Source: Bacilli bacterium (lineage in GTDB: Bacteria > Bacillota_I > Bacilli_A > RF39 > UBA660). Taken from it: a stretch of 14,592 bases of DNA. Position numbers and translations under genes: made by a program. The stretch spans positions 1-14,592 of the forward strand of contig JAQVZB010000024.1 of assembly GCA_029004695.1 (NCBI GenBank), in the 5' to 3' direction. Positions 1 to 6,516 of the stretch are shown in pieces (position 1 is the stretch's first letter; every line of letters begins with the position of its first letter). Under the pieces are notes generated by a model. It was not told the origin of the DNA and did no database searches. It saw only the letters and a list, made by a program, of their open reading frames with translations.

Positions 1-22
1 TGTTATAATCTAAAAGACACAT
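1..22 (-). CDS. 5' end of a leftward gene, probable transposase (partial)
   Basis: The ATG is at 22-20 and is preceded by a perfect GGAGG (34-30) at 7 nt spacing. The reading frame MCLLDYN runs off the left edge. Only seven codons are visible, so the product cannot be identified from its sequence. A transposase is inferred from context: the start lies inside a long hairpin (12-87) of the kind that shields insertion-sequence transposases from read-through translation, and a second inverted repeat (91-105) lies just upstream. It could equally be another gene with a structured leader. Confidence 0.5.
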
Positions 23-87
23 AAGTGCACCTCCAATGTTTTCTATTTCAATTAACATTGTATCATGGTACACATTATGTGTCTTTT
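12..87 (-). promoter_or_regulatory. Long leader hairpin covering ribosome binding site and start codon
   Basis: Three helices are stacked: 12-24 with 75-87 (13 bp, perfect), 25-31 with 67-73 (7 bp) and 34-40 with 54-60 (7 bp, perfect), closed by a 13-nt loop. In the middle helix the leftward RNA has a G-U wobble where the rightward RNA would have a C-A mismatch, so the structure is favoured in the leftward transcript. It buries both GGAGG (34-30) and the ATG (22-20). On the plus strand the same stem is followed by T84-91, so it could also terminate rightward transcription. Confidence 0.65.
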
Positions 88-90
88 TTT

Positions 91-105
91 TGTCCTTTTC
101 GGACA
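91..105. repeat. Short inverted repeat TGTCC/GGACA
   Basis: TGTCC (91-95) and GGACA (101-105) are perfectly complementary around a TTTTC loop. It sits immediately upstream of the leader hairpin of the leftward gene and may be part of an insertion-sequence terminal repeat or a protein-binding site. No function can be assigned. Confidence 0.4.
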
Positions 106-180
106 CTTACTTTTTCAATTTATATTTTAATAAATTTTATTTTTTTAGGTATATTAAATTAATTAATACATATAGTATAA

Positions 181-209
181 TGAGAAAGCAAATAATAATT
201 GCTTTCTCA
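181..209. repeat. Perfect 11-bp hairpin 1 of a tandem pair
   Basis: TGAGAAAGCAA (181-191) pairs perfectly with TTGCTTTCTCA (199-209) around an ATAATAA loop. There is no T-tract on either side, so it is not a classical intrinsic terminator. It overlaps the end of a TATAAT hexamer (176-181) that lacks a good -35. It lies 2 nt from a second perfect hairpin (212-238). Confidence 0.7.
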
Positions 210-211
210 AC

Positions 212-242
212 TAGAGCACATATATAATATGTGCTCTATTTT
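212..242 (+). terminator. Hairpin 2 of the tandem pair, weak terminator-like
   Basis: TAGAGCACATA (212-222) pairs perfectly with TATGTGCTCTA (228-238) around a 5-nt loop and is followed by only four Ts (239-242). It could end a rightward transcript entering from the left, before the promoter at 244-272. No gene is visible for it to terminate, so it may instead belong to a small RNA or be a relic of a gene displaced by the insertion on the left. Confidence 0.45.
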
Positions 243-243
243 A

Positions 244-272
244 ATGACTTATTAATAATTCTTTGATAAAAT
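244..272 (+). promoter_or_regulatory. Promoter for the 4-TM protein
   Basis: ATGACT (244-249, -35, four of six consensus bases) and TAAAAT (267-272, -10) are 17 bp apart. The -10 is preceded by TGA, the extended -10 arrangement. A GGAGG (283-287) follows, 7 nt before the ATG at 295. Confidence 0.6.
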
Positions 273-294
273 ATTAATAGTTGGAGGCATTAAT

Positions 295-705
295 ATGTTT
301 GAAAAAAGAAGTAAGTTATTTTTTACAGTTATTTTAATTCAAAGTATATTTAGTATATGGATATTATTTTATTTTAATTATCTTGATCGCTTAAATTATA
401 GTGAAAGTGTTGCCAATAATACTCAAGATTTAGCTTTATTAATCCAAAATATGTATACTAGTTCTTGGTGGGCTTTAATTGTATTAACAATTTGTTTAAT
501 TAGCATATTTAGTTTAGTTTCATTTATATATCGAGATTTAAAGTTTCAATTTATGTCAATATCATTAATGATTATATTATTTATCTTAGGGCTTAATTTT
601 AAAGATTCGTTTTTAAATAATATTAGTGTTATATGTCTTTTTATTCCTGTTATCCTCTTAAATATATTATGTTATTTCAAACAAAAAAAAATATTACATA
701 ATTAA
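295..705 (+). CDS. Small 4-TM membrane protein, unknown function
   Basis: I do not recognise this 136-residue protein. It is strongly hydrophobic, with likely membrane segments near residues 8-28, 57-79, 84-98 and 109-127, a polar loop of about 25 residues after the first, and a Lys-rich C-terminal end. No catalytic motif is visible. The start is supported by GGAGG at 7-nt spacing and by its own promoter. It faces the ftsY-ylxM operon head-on: its TAA (703-705) overlaps the ylxM stop (704-702) by 2 nt, so there is no room for a separate terminator between them. It may belong to the chromosome or to cargo brought in with the neighbouring element. Confidence 0.75.
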   Translation: MFEKRSKLFFTVILIQSIFSIWILFYFNYLDRLNYSESVANNTQDLALLIQNMYTSSWWALIVLTICLISIFSLVSFIYRDLKFQFMSISLMIILFILGLNFKDSFLNNISVICLFIPVILLNILCYFKQKKILHN

Positions 706-983
706 ATATAATCTTCGATTTTTTTAAAAATATCTTTATTTAAGATATTTTTTATTTGCTTATAATTATAATAAAGCTTTAATTTTTCTTCAAAGTAATC
801 TAATTTATTTAATACTTCCTTAATTGTTTTACTTATGGCATTTTTTGATATTTTATTATTATCTGCTATTTCTTGTAATGATAAATTATTAAAATAATAA
901 TCTTCAAAATAGATTTTTTGAGTTAAAGTTAATAATTCTTTATAATAATCAAATAAATAAGTATAATATACTACATTTTCCAT
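702..983 (-). CDS. ylxM: YlxM-like (UPF0122) HTH protein, SRP pathway associated
   Basis: The 93-residue protein fits the YlxM/p13 family: an N-terminal YLFDYYKELLT block, then LSLQEIADNNKISKNAISK (about 34-52), a sigma-70 region 4-like helix-turn-helix, then a charged coiled tail (EEKLKLYYNYKQ). Family members are about 90-110 residues, accompany ffh and ftsY, and are thought to modulate signal recognition particle GTPases. The start ATG (983-981) overlaps the ftsY stop in a TAATG arrangement, so translation is probably coupled to ftsY. The usual downstream neighbour ffh is absent; a convergent gene follows instead. Family assignment is confident, the molecular role less so. Confidence 0.9.
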   Translation of the reverse strand: MENVVYYTYLFDYYKELLTLTQKIYFEDYYFNNLSLQEIADNNKISKNAISKTIKEVLNKLDYFEEKLKLYYNYKQIKNILNKDIFKKIEDYI

Positions 984-1948
984 TACATCATATCCTTAAA
1001 TAATCCATATATATATTTTTCAATATCAAAAGGTTTTAAATCATTTAATCCTTCCCCTAAACCAATGAATTTAACTGGTAGATTAACTTCTTCTTTAATT
1101 GCTAGAACAATTCCACCTTTTGCAGTTCCATCTAATTTAGTTAAAACAATTCCGGTAATATTAGTTATATCTTTAAAACTTTGAGCTTGACTTATACCAT
1201 TTTGACCAGTAGTAGCATCTATTATTAATAAAGTTTCATGAGGAGCATTTTCGATATGTTTACCGATTACTTTATTTATCTTTTCTAATTCATTCATTAA
1301 ATTTAATTTATTTTGTAATCTTCCAGCTGTATCAATAAGTACGATATCAATATTTTTAGCGATTGCTTCTTCGATACCTTCATAGATTATACTAGCTGGA
1401 TCAACATTTTCTTTACCAATAAATAAGGAATTTGTTCTTTCAGCCCATTCTTTTAATTGGGGTACGGCGCCAGCTCTAAAAGTATCTCCAGCAATTAACA
1501 TTACACTTTTACCTTCATTTTTATATTTATAAGCTAACTTTCCAATTGTAGTAGTTTTACCTACTCCATTAACACCAACAAGTAAAATAATCGTTGGTCC
1601 ACTTTCAGCTATTTTAATTTTATCAGTTAAAGATTCTCCTTCAACATAAATCATAAATAATTCATCAACGATAACTTCTTGTAAATATTTAGTATTAGTT
1701 ATATTTTCTTGTTTAACTCTTTTTTTAAGTCTTTCTAGAAAATCTTCTACCGTTCTTATTCCAATATCAGCTTTAATTAAGATACTTTCTAATTCTTCAT
1801 AGTAATCTTCGGTTACTTTATTAAATTTTAAGCCAAGTAATGATAATTGACTTACAAATTCTTTTCTCGTTTTTTCTAAACCCTTATCATATATTTCAAC
1901 ATTATCTTTTTTATTAAAGGCTTTTTTTAATTTATCAAATAATCCCAT
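983..1948 (-). CDS. ftsY: FtsY, signal recognition particle receptor GTPase
   Basis: FtsY docks the SRP-ribosome complex at the membrane and releases nascent membrane proteins through paired GTP hydrolysis with Ffh. In 321 residues it has a short basic N-terminus (MGLFDKLKKAF) in place of a long acidic A domain, an N domain helical bundle (about 25-110) and the G domain with P-loop GVNGVGKTT (125-133), DTFRAGA (155-161), DTAGR (206-210) and TKLDG (270-274). It ends in GLGEGLNDLKPFD, as expected. The amphipathic N-terminus probably binds membrane. The start has AGGAGG 4 nt upstream. It follows the pilin-like gene by 12 nt and overlaps ylxM by one base. Confidence 0.97.
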   Translation of the reverse strand: MGLFDKLKKAFNKKDNVEIYDKGLEKTRKEFVSQLSLLGLKFNKVTEDYYEELESILIKADIGIRTVEDFLERLKKRVKQENITNTKYLQEVIVDELFMIYVEGESLTDKIKIAESGPTIILLVGVNGVGKTTTIGKLAYKYKNEGKSVMLIAGDTFRAGAVPQLKEWAERTNSLFIGKENVDPASIIYEGIEEAIAKNIDIVLIDTAGRLQNKLNLMNELEKINKVIGKHIENAPHETLLIIDATTGQNGISQAQSFKDITNITGIVLTKLDGTAKGGIVLAIKEEVNLPVKFIGLGEGLNDLKPFDIEKYIYGLFKDMM

Positions 1949-1960
1949 AAATCCTCCTAG

Positions 1961-2392
1961 TTATTTACATTTTACATTGGGTTGCAATTCAACTATTATT
2001 TTATCATCGGTATCTTGTTGAATTTTTACTTCGCCAGTTTCATCGCAATTATTAGCTTTATCAGAAAAATATTCTTTTTCTTTTAAAAAACCAATAGTGA
2101 CTGTTATGCCATTTTCATTTAAAATTTTTCTTGCTTCTTTACAAGTAATATCAGTTCTGCTTAAAAGATTATTTAATATTGAAATAATATCACTAGTTTG
2201 ATCACACATATATATTTCTTGACCAAATAATTTTGCTGATTCTTTGATATTCTTTTTAGTTATAGATGATATTTGGGCTTTAGAATTTTTCATTACATTA
2301 TTTACTGATGGTATTGCTATAACCATTAATATTGCTATTATTGTAATCGTTGCAATAACTTCTGTTAAAGTAAATCCTTTATTATTTTTCAT
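1961..2392 (-). CDS. Type IV pilin-like (pseudopilin) protein
   Basis: The 143-residue product begins MKNNKGFTLTEV, a class III prepilin signal: cleavage is expected after Gly6, with Phe as the new N-terminus and Glu at mature position 5. A hydrophobic helix follows (about 7-28), then a polar C-terminal domain with four cysteines (63, 84, 116, 142) that could form two disulfides outside the cell. I chose the ATG at 2392 over an upstream ATG at 2419 because it has AAAGGAG at 6 nt, puts the cleavage site at the usual position and forms a TAATG overlap with queH. Relatives include ComGC-type competence pseudopilins. No peptidase, ATPase or platform gene is nearby, so its assembly system must lie elsewhere if it is functional. 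Confidence 0.85.
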   Translation of the reverse strand: MKNNKGFTLTEVIATITIIAILMVIAIPSVNNVMKNSKAQISSITKKNIKESAKLFGQEIYMCDQTSDIISILNNLLSRTDITCKEARKILNENGITVTIGFLKEKEYFSDKANNCDETGEVKIQQDTDDKIIVELQPNVKCK

Positions 2393-2973
2393 TATACGCT
2401 CCTTTTTGAAAATATACATCCACAGTAATCTTGTCGATATATATTATGTTTTTTAGATAATTCAATACTTCTTTTATATCCGTCTTCTTTTTTAAAATCA
2501 GATATTAAATATAAAATATTGTTTTCTTTACCTATTTTTATTCCTAATTCATTGATTATTTTACTATTTTTATATGGACTTACGGTTAAAGTAGTTGTAA
2601 ATAAGTCAAAGTTATTTTCTTTAGCTATTTTAGCCGTTTTATTTAATCTTAACTGGTAGCAAAGTAAGCATCTTTGACCATTTTCAGGTTCTTTTTCATA
2701 ACCTTTTATAATCATTTGATATTCATTATTTAAATAATCAATATCTAAATATTTTATTTTTAATATCTTTAATAATCTTATTTGTTCATCTTTTCTTTTA
2801 ATATATTCTTCTTTTGGTTCAATATTGGGATTGTAAAAAAGAACCGTTAGATCAAAATATGGTGATAACTTTTCAATTACACTTGAAGAACAAGGTCCAC
2901 AACAACTATGTAATAAAATATTCTTACCTTGATGTAAATTAATTAAGTTCTTTATTTCTTTATTATAATCCAT
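2392..2973 (-). CDS. queH: QueH, epoxyqueuosine reductase
   Basis: QueH reduces epoxyqueuosine in tRNA to queuosine and is the non-orthologous replacement for QueG. The 193 residues carry the family's cysteine pattern: HSCCGPC (Cys24, 25, 28), RCLLCYQLRL (Cys102, 105) and YRQDYCGC (Cys184, 186), which supply ligands for a 4Fe-4S cluster and a second metal. The length is typical. TTAGGAG lies 5 nt before the ATG and includes the divIB stop codon, so the two genes are only 8 nt apart. The tRNA-modification gene has no functional link to its division and secretion neighbours, and no other queuosine genes are in the window. Confidence 0.93.
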   Translation of the reverse strand: MDYNKEIKNLINLHQGKNILLHSCCGPCSSSVIEKLSPYFDLTVLFYNPNIEPKEEYIKRKDEQIRLLKILKIKYLDIDYLNNEYQMIIKGYEKEPENGQRCLLCYQLRLNKTAKIAKENNFDLFTTTLTVSPYKNSKIINELGIKIGKENNILYLISDFKKEDGYKRSIELSKKHNIYRQDYCGCIFSKRSV

Positions 2974-2981
2974 TAGTACTC

Positions 2982-3689
2982 CTAATATGGTATAAAAACA
3001 AAGTTTTCATAATTTCCACTATCTAAATTTAAAGTTCCTTTTCGATCTTTTAAACTTGCATATATTTCTCGATATTTACTTAAATTATTACATTTTTCTA
3101 GATTTGTTATAACCGTATTGCCATCATTCATATAAAGAGTAAAACTACTCTCATCAATTGTAAGACCTTCGGCATTTTGCTTTGGAGAATATTCAATTTC
3201 ACTAATAAGACCAATGATACCTCGGTCTAGTTCACCTAATGAAATAGTAAACTTTTTTAAGATATCTTGAGGAGTATAATTTATTAAAGTTGGTATTCCT
3301 TCATATTTTTTATTATTATCTATTTCTATTCCATTACTTAACATAAGCTTATTACTATTACTATTTAAAAAAACTATTAATCGTTCTTTAACATCTATTT
3401 TTAGTCTAAATTTTAAATCTTTTTTCACAGTTACATCTTCAATTAAAGCCATTTTTTTAATATTATTTTTTATTTTCTTACTAGTTATGCTATAAATAGA
3501 AGGATAATTTTTTATCTGAGCTGCTTCAATAATTTCCACATCTTTTACTAAAACATTACCAGATATTATTATATTCTTAATCGGTTTATTATATATATAA
3601 TAACCAAAACTAAAAGTTAAATATAACAATAATATTAATATTAATAATTTTTTAATGTTTAATTTTCTTCTTCTCTTGTTAGCAGCCAT
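2982..3689 (-). CDS. divIB: DivIB/FtsQ, cell division protein
   Basis: The 235-residue bitopic protein has a basic cytoplasmic N-terminus (ANKRRRKLNIKK), one membrane segment (about 14-33) and an extracellular POTRA domain (about 36-103) beginning IKNIIISGNVLVKDVEI, followed by the beta domain. It acts in the divisome with FtsL/DivIC and the septal synthase. I prefer the ATG at 3689, which has GGGTGA at 5 nt, over the in-frame GTG at 3698, which would sit on top of the murG stop. The neighbouring murG on the 5' side is the classic arrangement for this division gene. The sequence is divergent, but topology and context agree. Confidence 0.88.
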   Translation of the reverse strand: MAANKRRRKLNIKKLLILILLLYLTFSFGYYIYNKPIKNIIISGNVLVKDVEIIEAAQIKNYPSIYSITSKKIKNNIKKMALIEDVTVKKDLKFRLKIDVKERLIVFLNSNSNKLMLSNGIEIDNNKKYEGIPTLINYTPQDILKKFTISLGELDRGIIGLISEIEYSPKQNAEGLTIDESSFTLYMNDGNTVITNLEKCNNLSKYREIYASLKDRKGTLNLDSGNYENFVFIPY

Positions 3690-3699
3690 TTTAGTCACC

Positions 3700-4782
3700 C
3701 TACTTTTTATTTATTAAATCTTTTAATTCGTTATAAATAATGGTGCTACTATTATTTATCGATATCTTTTTTAAATTATTTTGTATTTTTTGATAATAAT
3801 TTGCATTTTTTAAAATTTTATTGACTTTGGCTTTTAAATGATTAGTTGTTAAATCTTTTTCTTCAATCATTTCACCAGCTTTAGCTTTAGTTATACTTAA
3901 AGCATTATAATATTGATGATTATTAGCTACAAATGGACTTGGTATTAAGATATTAGGTTTTTCAAGAGCAGCTAACTCACTAATCGTCCCTGCCCCTGCT
4001 CGAGATATAATTAAGTCAACATCTTTCATTAAGGCTGGCAAATCAGGAACATAATCAATTAAATGAACATTTTTACTAAATTTATTCTTTGCATATTCTT
4101 CATAAGTATTTTTTCCGGTTATGTATAAAACATCATAATCTTCATTATCAATTGTCGTTAAAAATTCTTTCATTTTATTGTTAATAGTTGTCGAACCTAA
4201 ACTTCCTTGAACAATAACAATACTTTTCTTTTTTCTACTTAAACCATATTTGGTCTTAGGCACGGCTTTAATCGCTTTAGCTGATTCAGATGATGGATTA
4301 CCAGTAAAGATACATTTATCGACATTAAAATACTTAGTTGAATCTTTAAAACTTACTCCAATTTTATCTACATATCTGCCTAATAAGCGATTGCTTTTTC
4401 CCGGAATACTATTTTGTTCATGAATAAAAGTTTTTATTCCTAATTTATGAGCAGCCATAATAACTGGGAAAGTAACATATCCTCCTACTCCTACTACTAC
4501 ATCTGGTTTAAAATCTTTCATTATTTTAAGACATTTCTTTTTAGCTTTCATTATTAATTTTATGTTTTTAAAATTTCTTTTCATTAAAGATTTACTAAAA
4601 CCGTATATTTCGATTTCTTCATATTTATAACCAGCTTTAGGTACTATTTCTTTTTCCATTCTATTATGAGTTCCAATATATAAAATTTCACTATTTTTAT
4701 CTAATTCATTTATTTTTTCTATTATTGCAAGGGCAGGATAAATATGTCCACCTGTTCCACCAGCTGTAATAATTATGCGCAT
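3700..4782 (-). CDS. murG: MurG, lipid II N-acetylglucosaminyltransferase
   Basis: MurG transfers GlcNAc from UDP-GlcNAc to lipid I, making lipid II at the inner face of the membrane. In the 360-residue form used here, the motifs are GGTGGH (8-13), GVGGYVTFP (98-106), HEQNS (121-125), GSLGS (193-197), SRAGAGT (260-266) with Glu269, and NNHQ (287-290), the two-domain GT-B pattern of the family. I chose the ATG at 4782, since GGTGA lies 5 nt upstream and MRIIITAGG is the typical N-terminus; the upstream GTG at 4791 is part of that ribosome binding site. It is the first gene of the murG to ylxM operon. Confidence 0.97.
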   Translation of the reverse strand: MRIIITAGGTGGHIYPALAIIEKINELDKNSEILYIGTHNRMEKEIVPKAGYKYEEIEIYGFSKSLMKRNFKNIKLIMKAKKKCLKIMKDFKPDVVVGVGGYVTFPVIMAAHKLGIKTFIHEQNSIPGKSNRLLGRYVDKIGVSFKDSTKYFNVDKCIFTGNPSSESAKAIKAVPKTKYGLSRKKKSIVIVQGSLGSTTINNKMKEFLTTIDNEDYDVLYITGKNTYEEYAKNKFSKNVHLIDYVPDLPALMKDVDLIISRAGAGTISELAALEKPNILIPSPFVANNHQYYNALSITKAKAGEMIEEKDLTTNHLKAKVNKILKNANYYQKIQNNLKKISINNSSTIIYNELKDLINKK

Positions 4783-4800
4783 ATATTTCACCTCATTACT

Positions 4801-4830
4801 ATTATATAATAAAAATCAAGTTTTTTGCAG
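4801..4830 (-). promoter_or_regulatory. Probable promoter of the murG-ylxM operon
   Basis: On the minus strand, TATAAT (4806-4801) is preceded 18 bp upstream by CTGCAA (4830-4825), a partial -35. It lies just downstream of the terminator of the preceding gene and 19 nt before the murG start, so a short leader is expected. The -10 is perfect, the -35 only moderate. Confidence 0.55.
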
Positions 4831-4842
4831 TCTTATGTAAAG

Positions 4843-4876
4843 AAAAAAGCATGACTTTAAATTAAGAACATGCTTT
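4843..4876 (-). terminator. Intrinsic terminator of the single-pass surface protein gene
   Basis: AAAGCATG and CATGCTTT (4876-4869 and 4853-4846 on the minus strand) form an 8-bp stem with a 15-nt loop, running into a T-rich tail. The loop includes the stop codon (4864-4862) of the gene it terminates. Confidence 0.75.
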
Positions 4877-5527
4877 ATATTCAAATGATTCTTCGTTTTT
4901 TTCGTTAATGTTATCACTACTAACTTTATAGTATGAAACTTTAGGTAAGATATTTCCCGCGATTTCTTTAGTATCTGCAGGATCACAGTAATAAAAATAT
5001 AAATTATTATCTTTTATTTCATAATTTTTGATGATATTTGTTGCTGTATAATTAGTTATTTCTTTACCAATATTATCATAGATATGAATTATATAATTAT
5101 TATTTATACTATTTGGTTCAGTTATAATTAAATAATTTCCTAAGATGGCAAATTCATCTAAATAAATAAATGATCCAACTTTGGTATTATTTAATTTAAA
5201 ATAATTTATTGCATCATCATTGGGATTATCAAAATTATTATAAATATATAATTTACTTTCAGCATTATTTAATATAATTCGTCCTACTTCTTTATTACAA
5301 ATACCAGTATCTTTACCACATAATTCTTTTATACTTTTAGGACCATCTTTTAAAACATAATTAATGGGTATGTCTTCCTGTTCAATTTTCATTATCTCAA
5401 AAATATTCATATTAGTATTATGTTTTTTATTGTATTCCTCGGCAATATATTTGCCTAAAAAATAACCGCCTATAAGGATAATAACAAAAACTATCAAAGC
5501 TAAAATAGGACCTACTTTTTTATTCAT
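4862..5527 (-). CDS. Single-pass membrane-anchored protein, unknown function
   Basis: I do not recognise a family for this 221-residue protein. It has a short basic N-terminus, one membrane helix (about 6-26, no lipobox) and an outward C-terminal domain of about 190 residues. The domain is rich in Asn, Ile and Tyr and contains repeated beta-strand-like segments of the type YIYNNFDN, IHIYDNIG and LYFYYCD, reminiscent of beta-propeller or sandwich strands. Cys70 with Cys77 and Cys181 with Cys220 could pair as disulfides. The start has AAGGTG upstream. It has its own strong promoter and a terminator, so it is probably monocistronic, though no terminator separates it from dnaI. Confidence 0.8.
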   Translation of the reverse strand: MNKKVGPILALIVFVIILIGGYFLGKYIAEEYNKKHNTNMNIFEIMKIEQEDIPINYVLKDGPKSIKELCGKDTGICNKEVGRIILNNAESKLYIYNNFDNPNDDAINYFKLNNTKVGSFIYLDEFAILGNYLIITEPNSINNNYIIHIYDNIGKEITNYTATNIIKNYEIKDNNLYFYYCDPADTKEIAGNILPKVSYYKVSSDNINEKNEESFEYKACS

Positions 5528-5547
5528 TTGACACCTTCTTTATTATA

Positions 5548-5576
5548 ATTATAATTTAATAAATGAAATTAATCAA
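5548..5576 (-). promoter_or_regulatory. Promoter of the single-pass surface protein gene
   Basis: On the minus strand, TTGATT (5576-5571) and TATAAT (5553-5548) are separated by exactly 17 bp. It lies in the gap after dnaI, where no terminator is evident. Confidence 0.75.
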
Positions 5577-5590
5577 GATAATGCTAATTA

Positions 5591-6508
5591 TTATTTCCGT
5601 CGGTTTTCGCTAATTAATTTTTGGTATTCAGTTATTTGTTTTATTCTTTCAATTATTCTTCTTGCTTTAATAGCTTCACCTGGTGATTTATTAATAATAA
5701 AATGTAACTCTAATTCTTCTAAGTTTAAATTTGATGTAAAAAAAGTTGCTAATTTATTATCCATTCGATATTGTAAAATAGTTCCTAATATCTCATCTCG
5801 ATTCCAAGATGTTACTGTTTCTGCTCCTATATCATCTAATAATAATAAATCAGCTTTTTTAATTCGATTTATTTTAATACTAAAATCATTACTTTCAAAT
5901 GATTCTTTTAAACTTCTTAATAACTCGGGATAATATATAATTACTGTATCATAATCTTTTTTAGATAATTCATTTAATAAAGCACTTAATAAATAAGTTT
6001 TTCCTGAACCAAATGATCCATATAAATATAATCCTTTTATTTTATTATCTTTTTGATAATTTTTATGAAAATTAGTAAGCCATTTTATAATTGTTAATCT
6101 TTTAGCATCATCTTTATGAATATCAGCCATTTTGGCTTTTCTTATTTCAACTGGCATCTCAAAAAAATCAGATTTTATATTTTCGGCTTCTTTAAGTTCT
6201 TTCTTTTTATACTTACAAGCAACATAATCAAATAATAAGCGATTATTTTCTAATTTTGGATAATAAACAAAACCAGTTACTTTGTTTTTACATTCATGTA
6301 AGCTTTTACATTTGGAACAATTTCCTAATTCTCCTAAAGTATCTTCTAATTTTGAAGTATAATTAAATGCAATATCTTCTTTAACTTTAAGAGTATTTAT
6401 TAATTTTTTAAATTCGGGATTTTTAAGAGCTATAACATATGCTTTTTTTAAATTATCTTTTAAATCTTTTTTGGTATATTTAGTTATTACGGATTCAATA
6501 TTTTTCAT
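5591..6508 (-). CDS. dnaI: DnaI, primosomal helicase loader (AAA+ ATPase)
   Basis: DnaI loads the replicative helicase onto DNA with DnaB and DnaD, the Bacilli counterpart of E. coli DnaC. In 305 residues there is an N-terminal helicase-binding domain with a probable zinc site (Cys64, Cys67, His71, Cys73 and Cys98 are candidates) and a C-terminal AAA+ domain with Walker A GSFGSGKT (164-171), Walker B LLLLDDIG (221-228), a TSN sensor 1 (258-260) and an Arg-rich segment RRIIER (283-288). The start ATG at 6508 has AGGTGA overlapping the dnaB stop, so translation follows directly from dnaB, 8 nt upstream. The length and the dnaB-dnaI order are typical of Bacilli. Confidence 0.95.
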   Translation of the reverse strand: MKNIESVITKYTKKDLKDNLKKAYVIALKNPEFKKLINTLKVKEDIAFNYTSKLEDTLGELGNCSKCKSLHECKNKVTGFVYYPKLENNRLLFDYVACKYKKKELKEAENIKSDFFEMPVEIRKAKMADIHKDDAKRLTIIKWLTNFHKNYQKDNKIKGLYLYGSFGSGKTYLLSALLNELSKKDYDTVIIYYPELLRSLKESFESNDFSIKINRIKKADLLLLDDIGAETVTSWNRDEILGTILQYRMDNKLATFFTSNLNLEELELHFIINKSPGEAIKARRIIERIKQITEYQKLISENRRK

Positions 6509-6516
6509 TTCATCAC

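Larger units (their letters stand above)
1..106 (-). mobile_element. Possible end of an insertion sequence running off the left edge
   Basis: This stretch combines the start of a leftward gene with a good ribosome binding site, a 13+7+7 bp stem covering that start (12-87) and a 5-bp inverted repeat with a 5-nt loop (91-105, TGTCC/GGACA). Such compact structured ends are typical of insertion sequences. I cannot name the family, and the outer boundary (about 106) is a guess because no second terminal repeat or target duplication is visible. Confidence 0.35.

Noticed and set aside
36..227. 63-codon plus-strand reading frame
   Set aside because: It crosses the leader hairpin and the tandem hairpins, has no ribosome binding site and has low-complexity Phe/Tyr-rich content typical of AT-rich non-coding DNA.
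2244..2456. Plus-strand reading frame of 70 codons
   Set aside because: It is antisense to the pilin-like gene and queH; its hydrophobic content mirrors the pilin helix, and it has no ribosome binding site.
4807..4819. TTGATT (4819-4814 on the minus strand) as -35 of murG
   Set aside because: It lies only 7 bp from the TATAAT, too close; CTGCAA at 18 bp is the better candidate.
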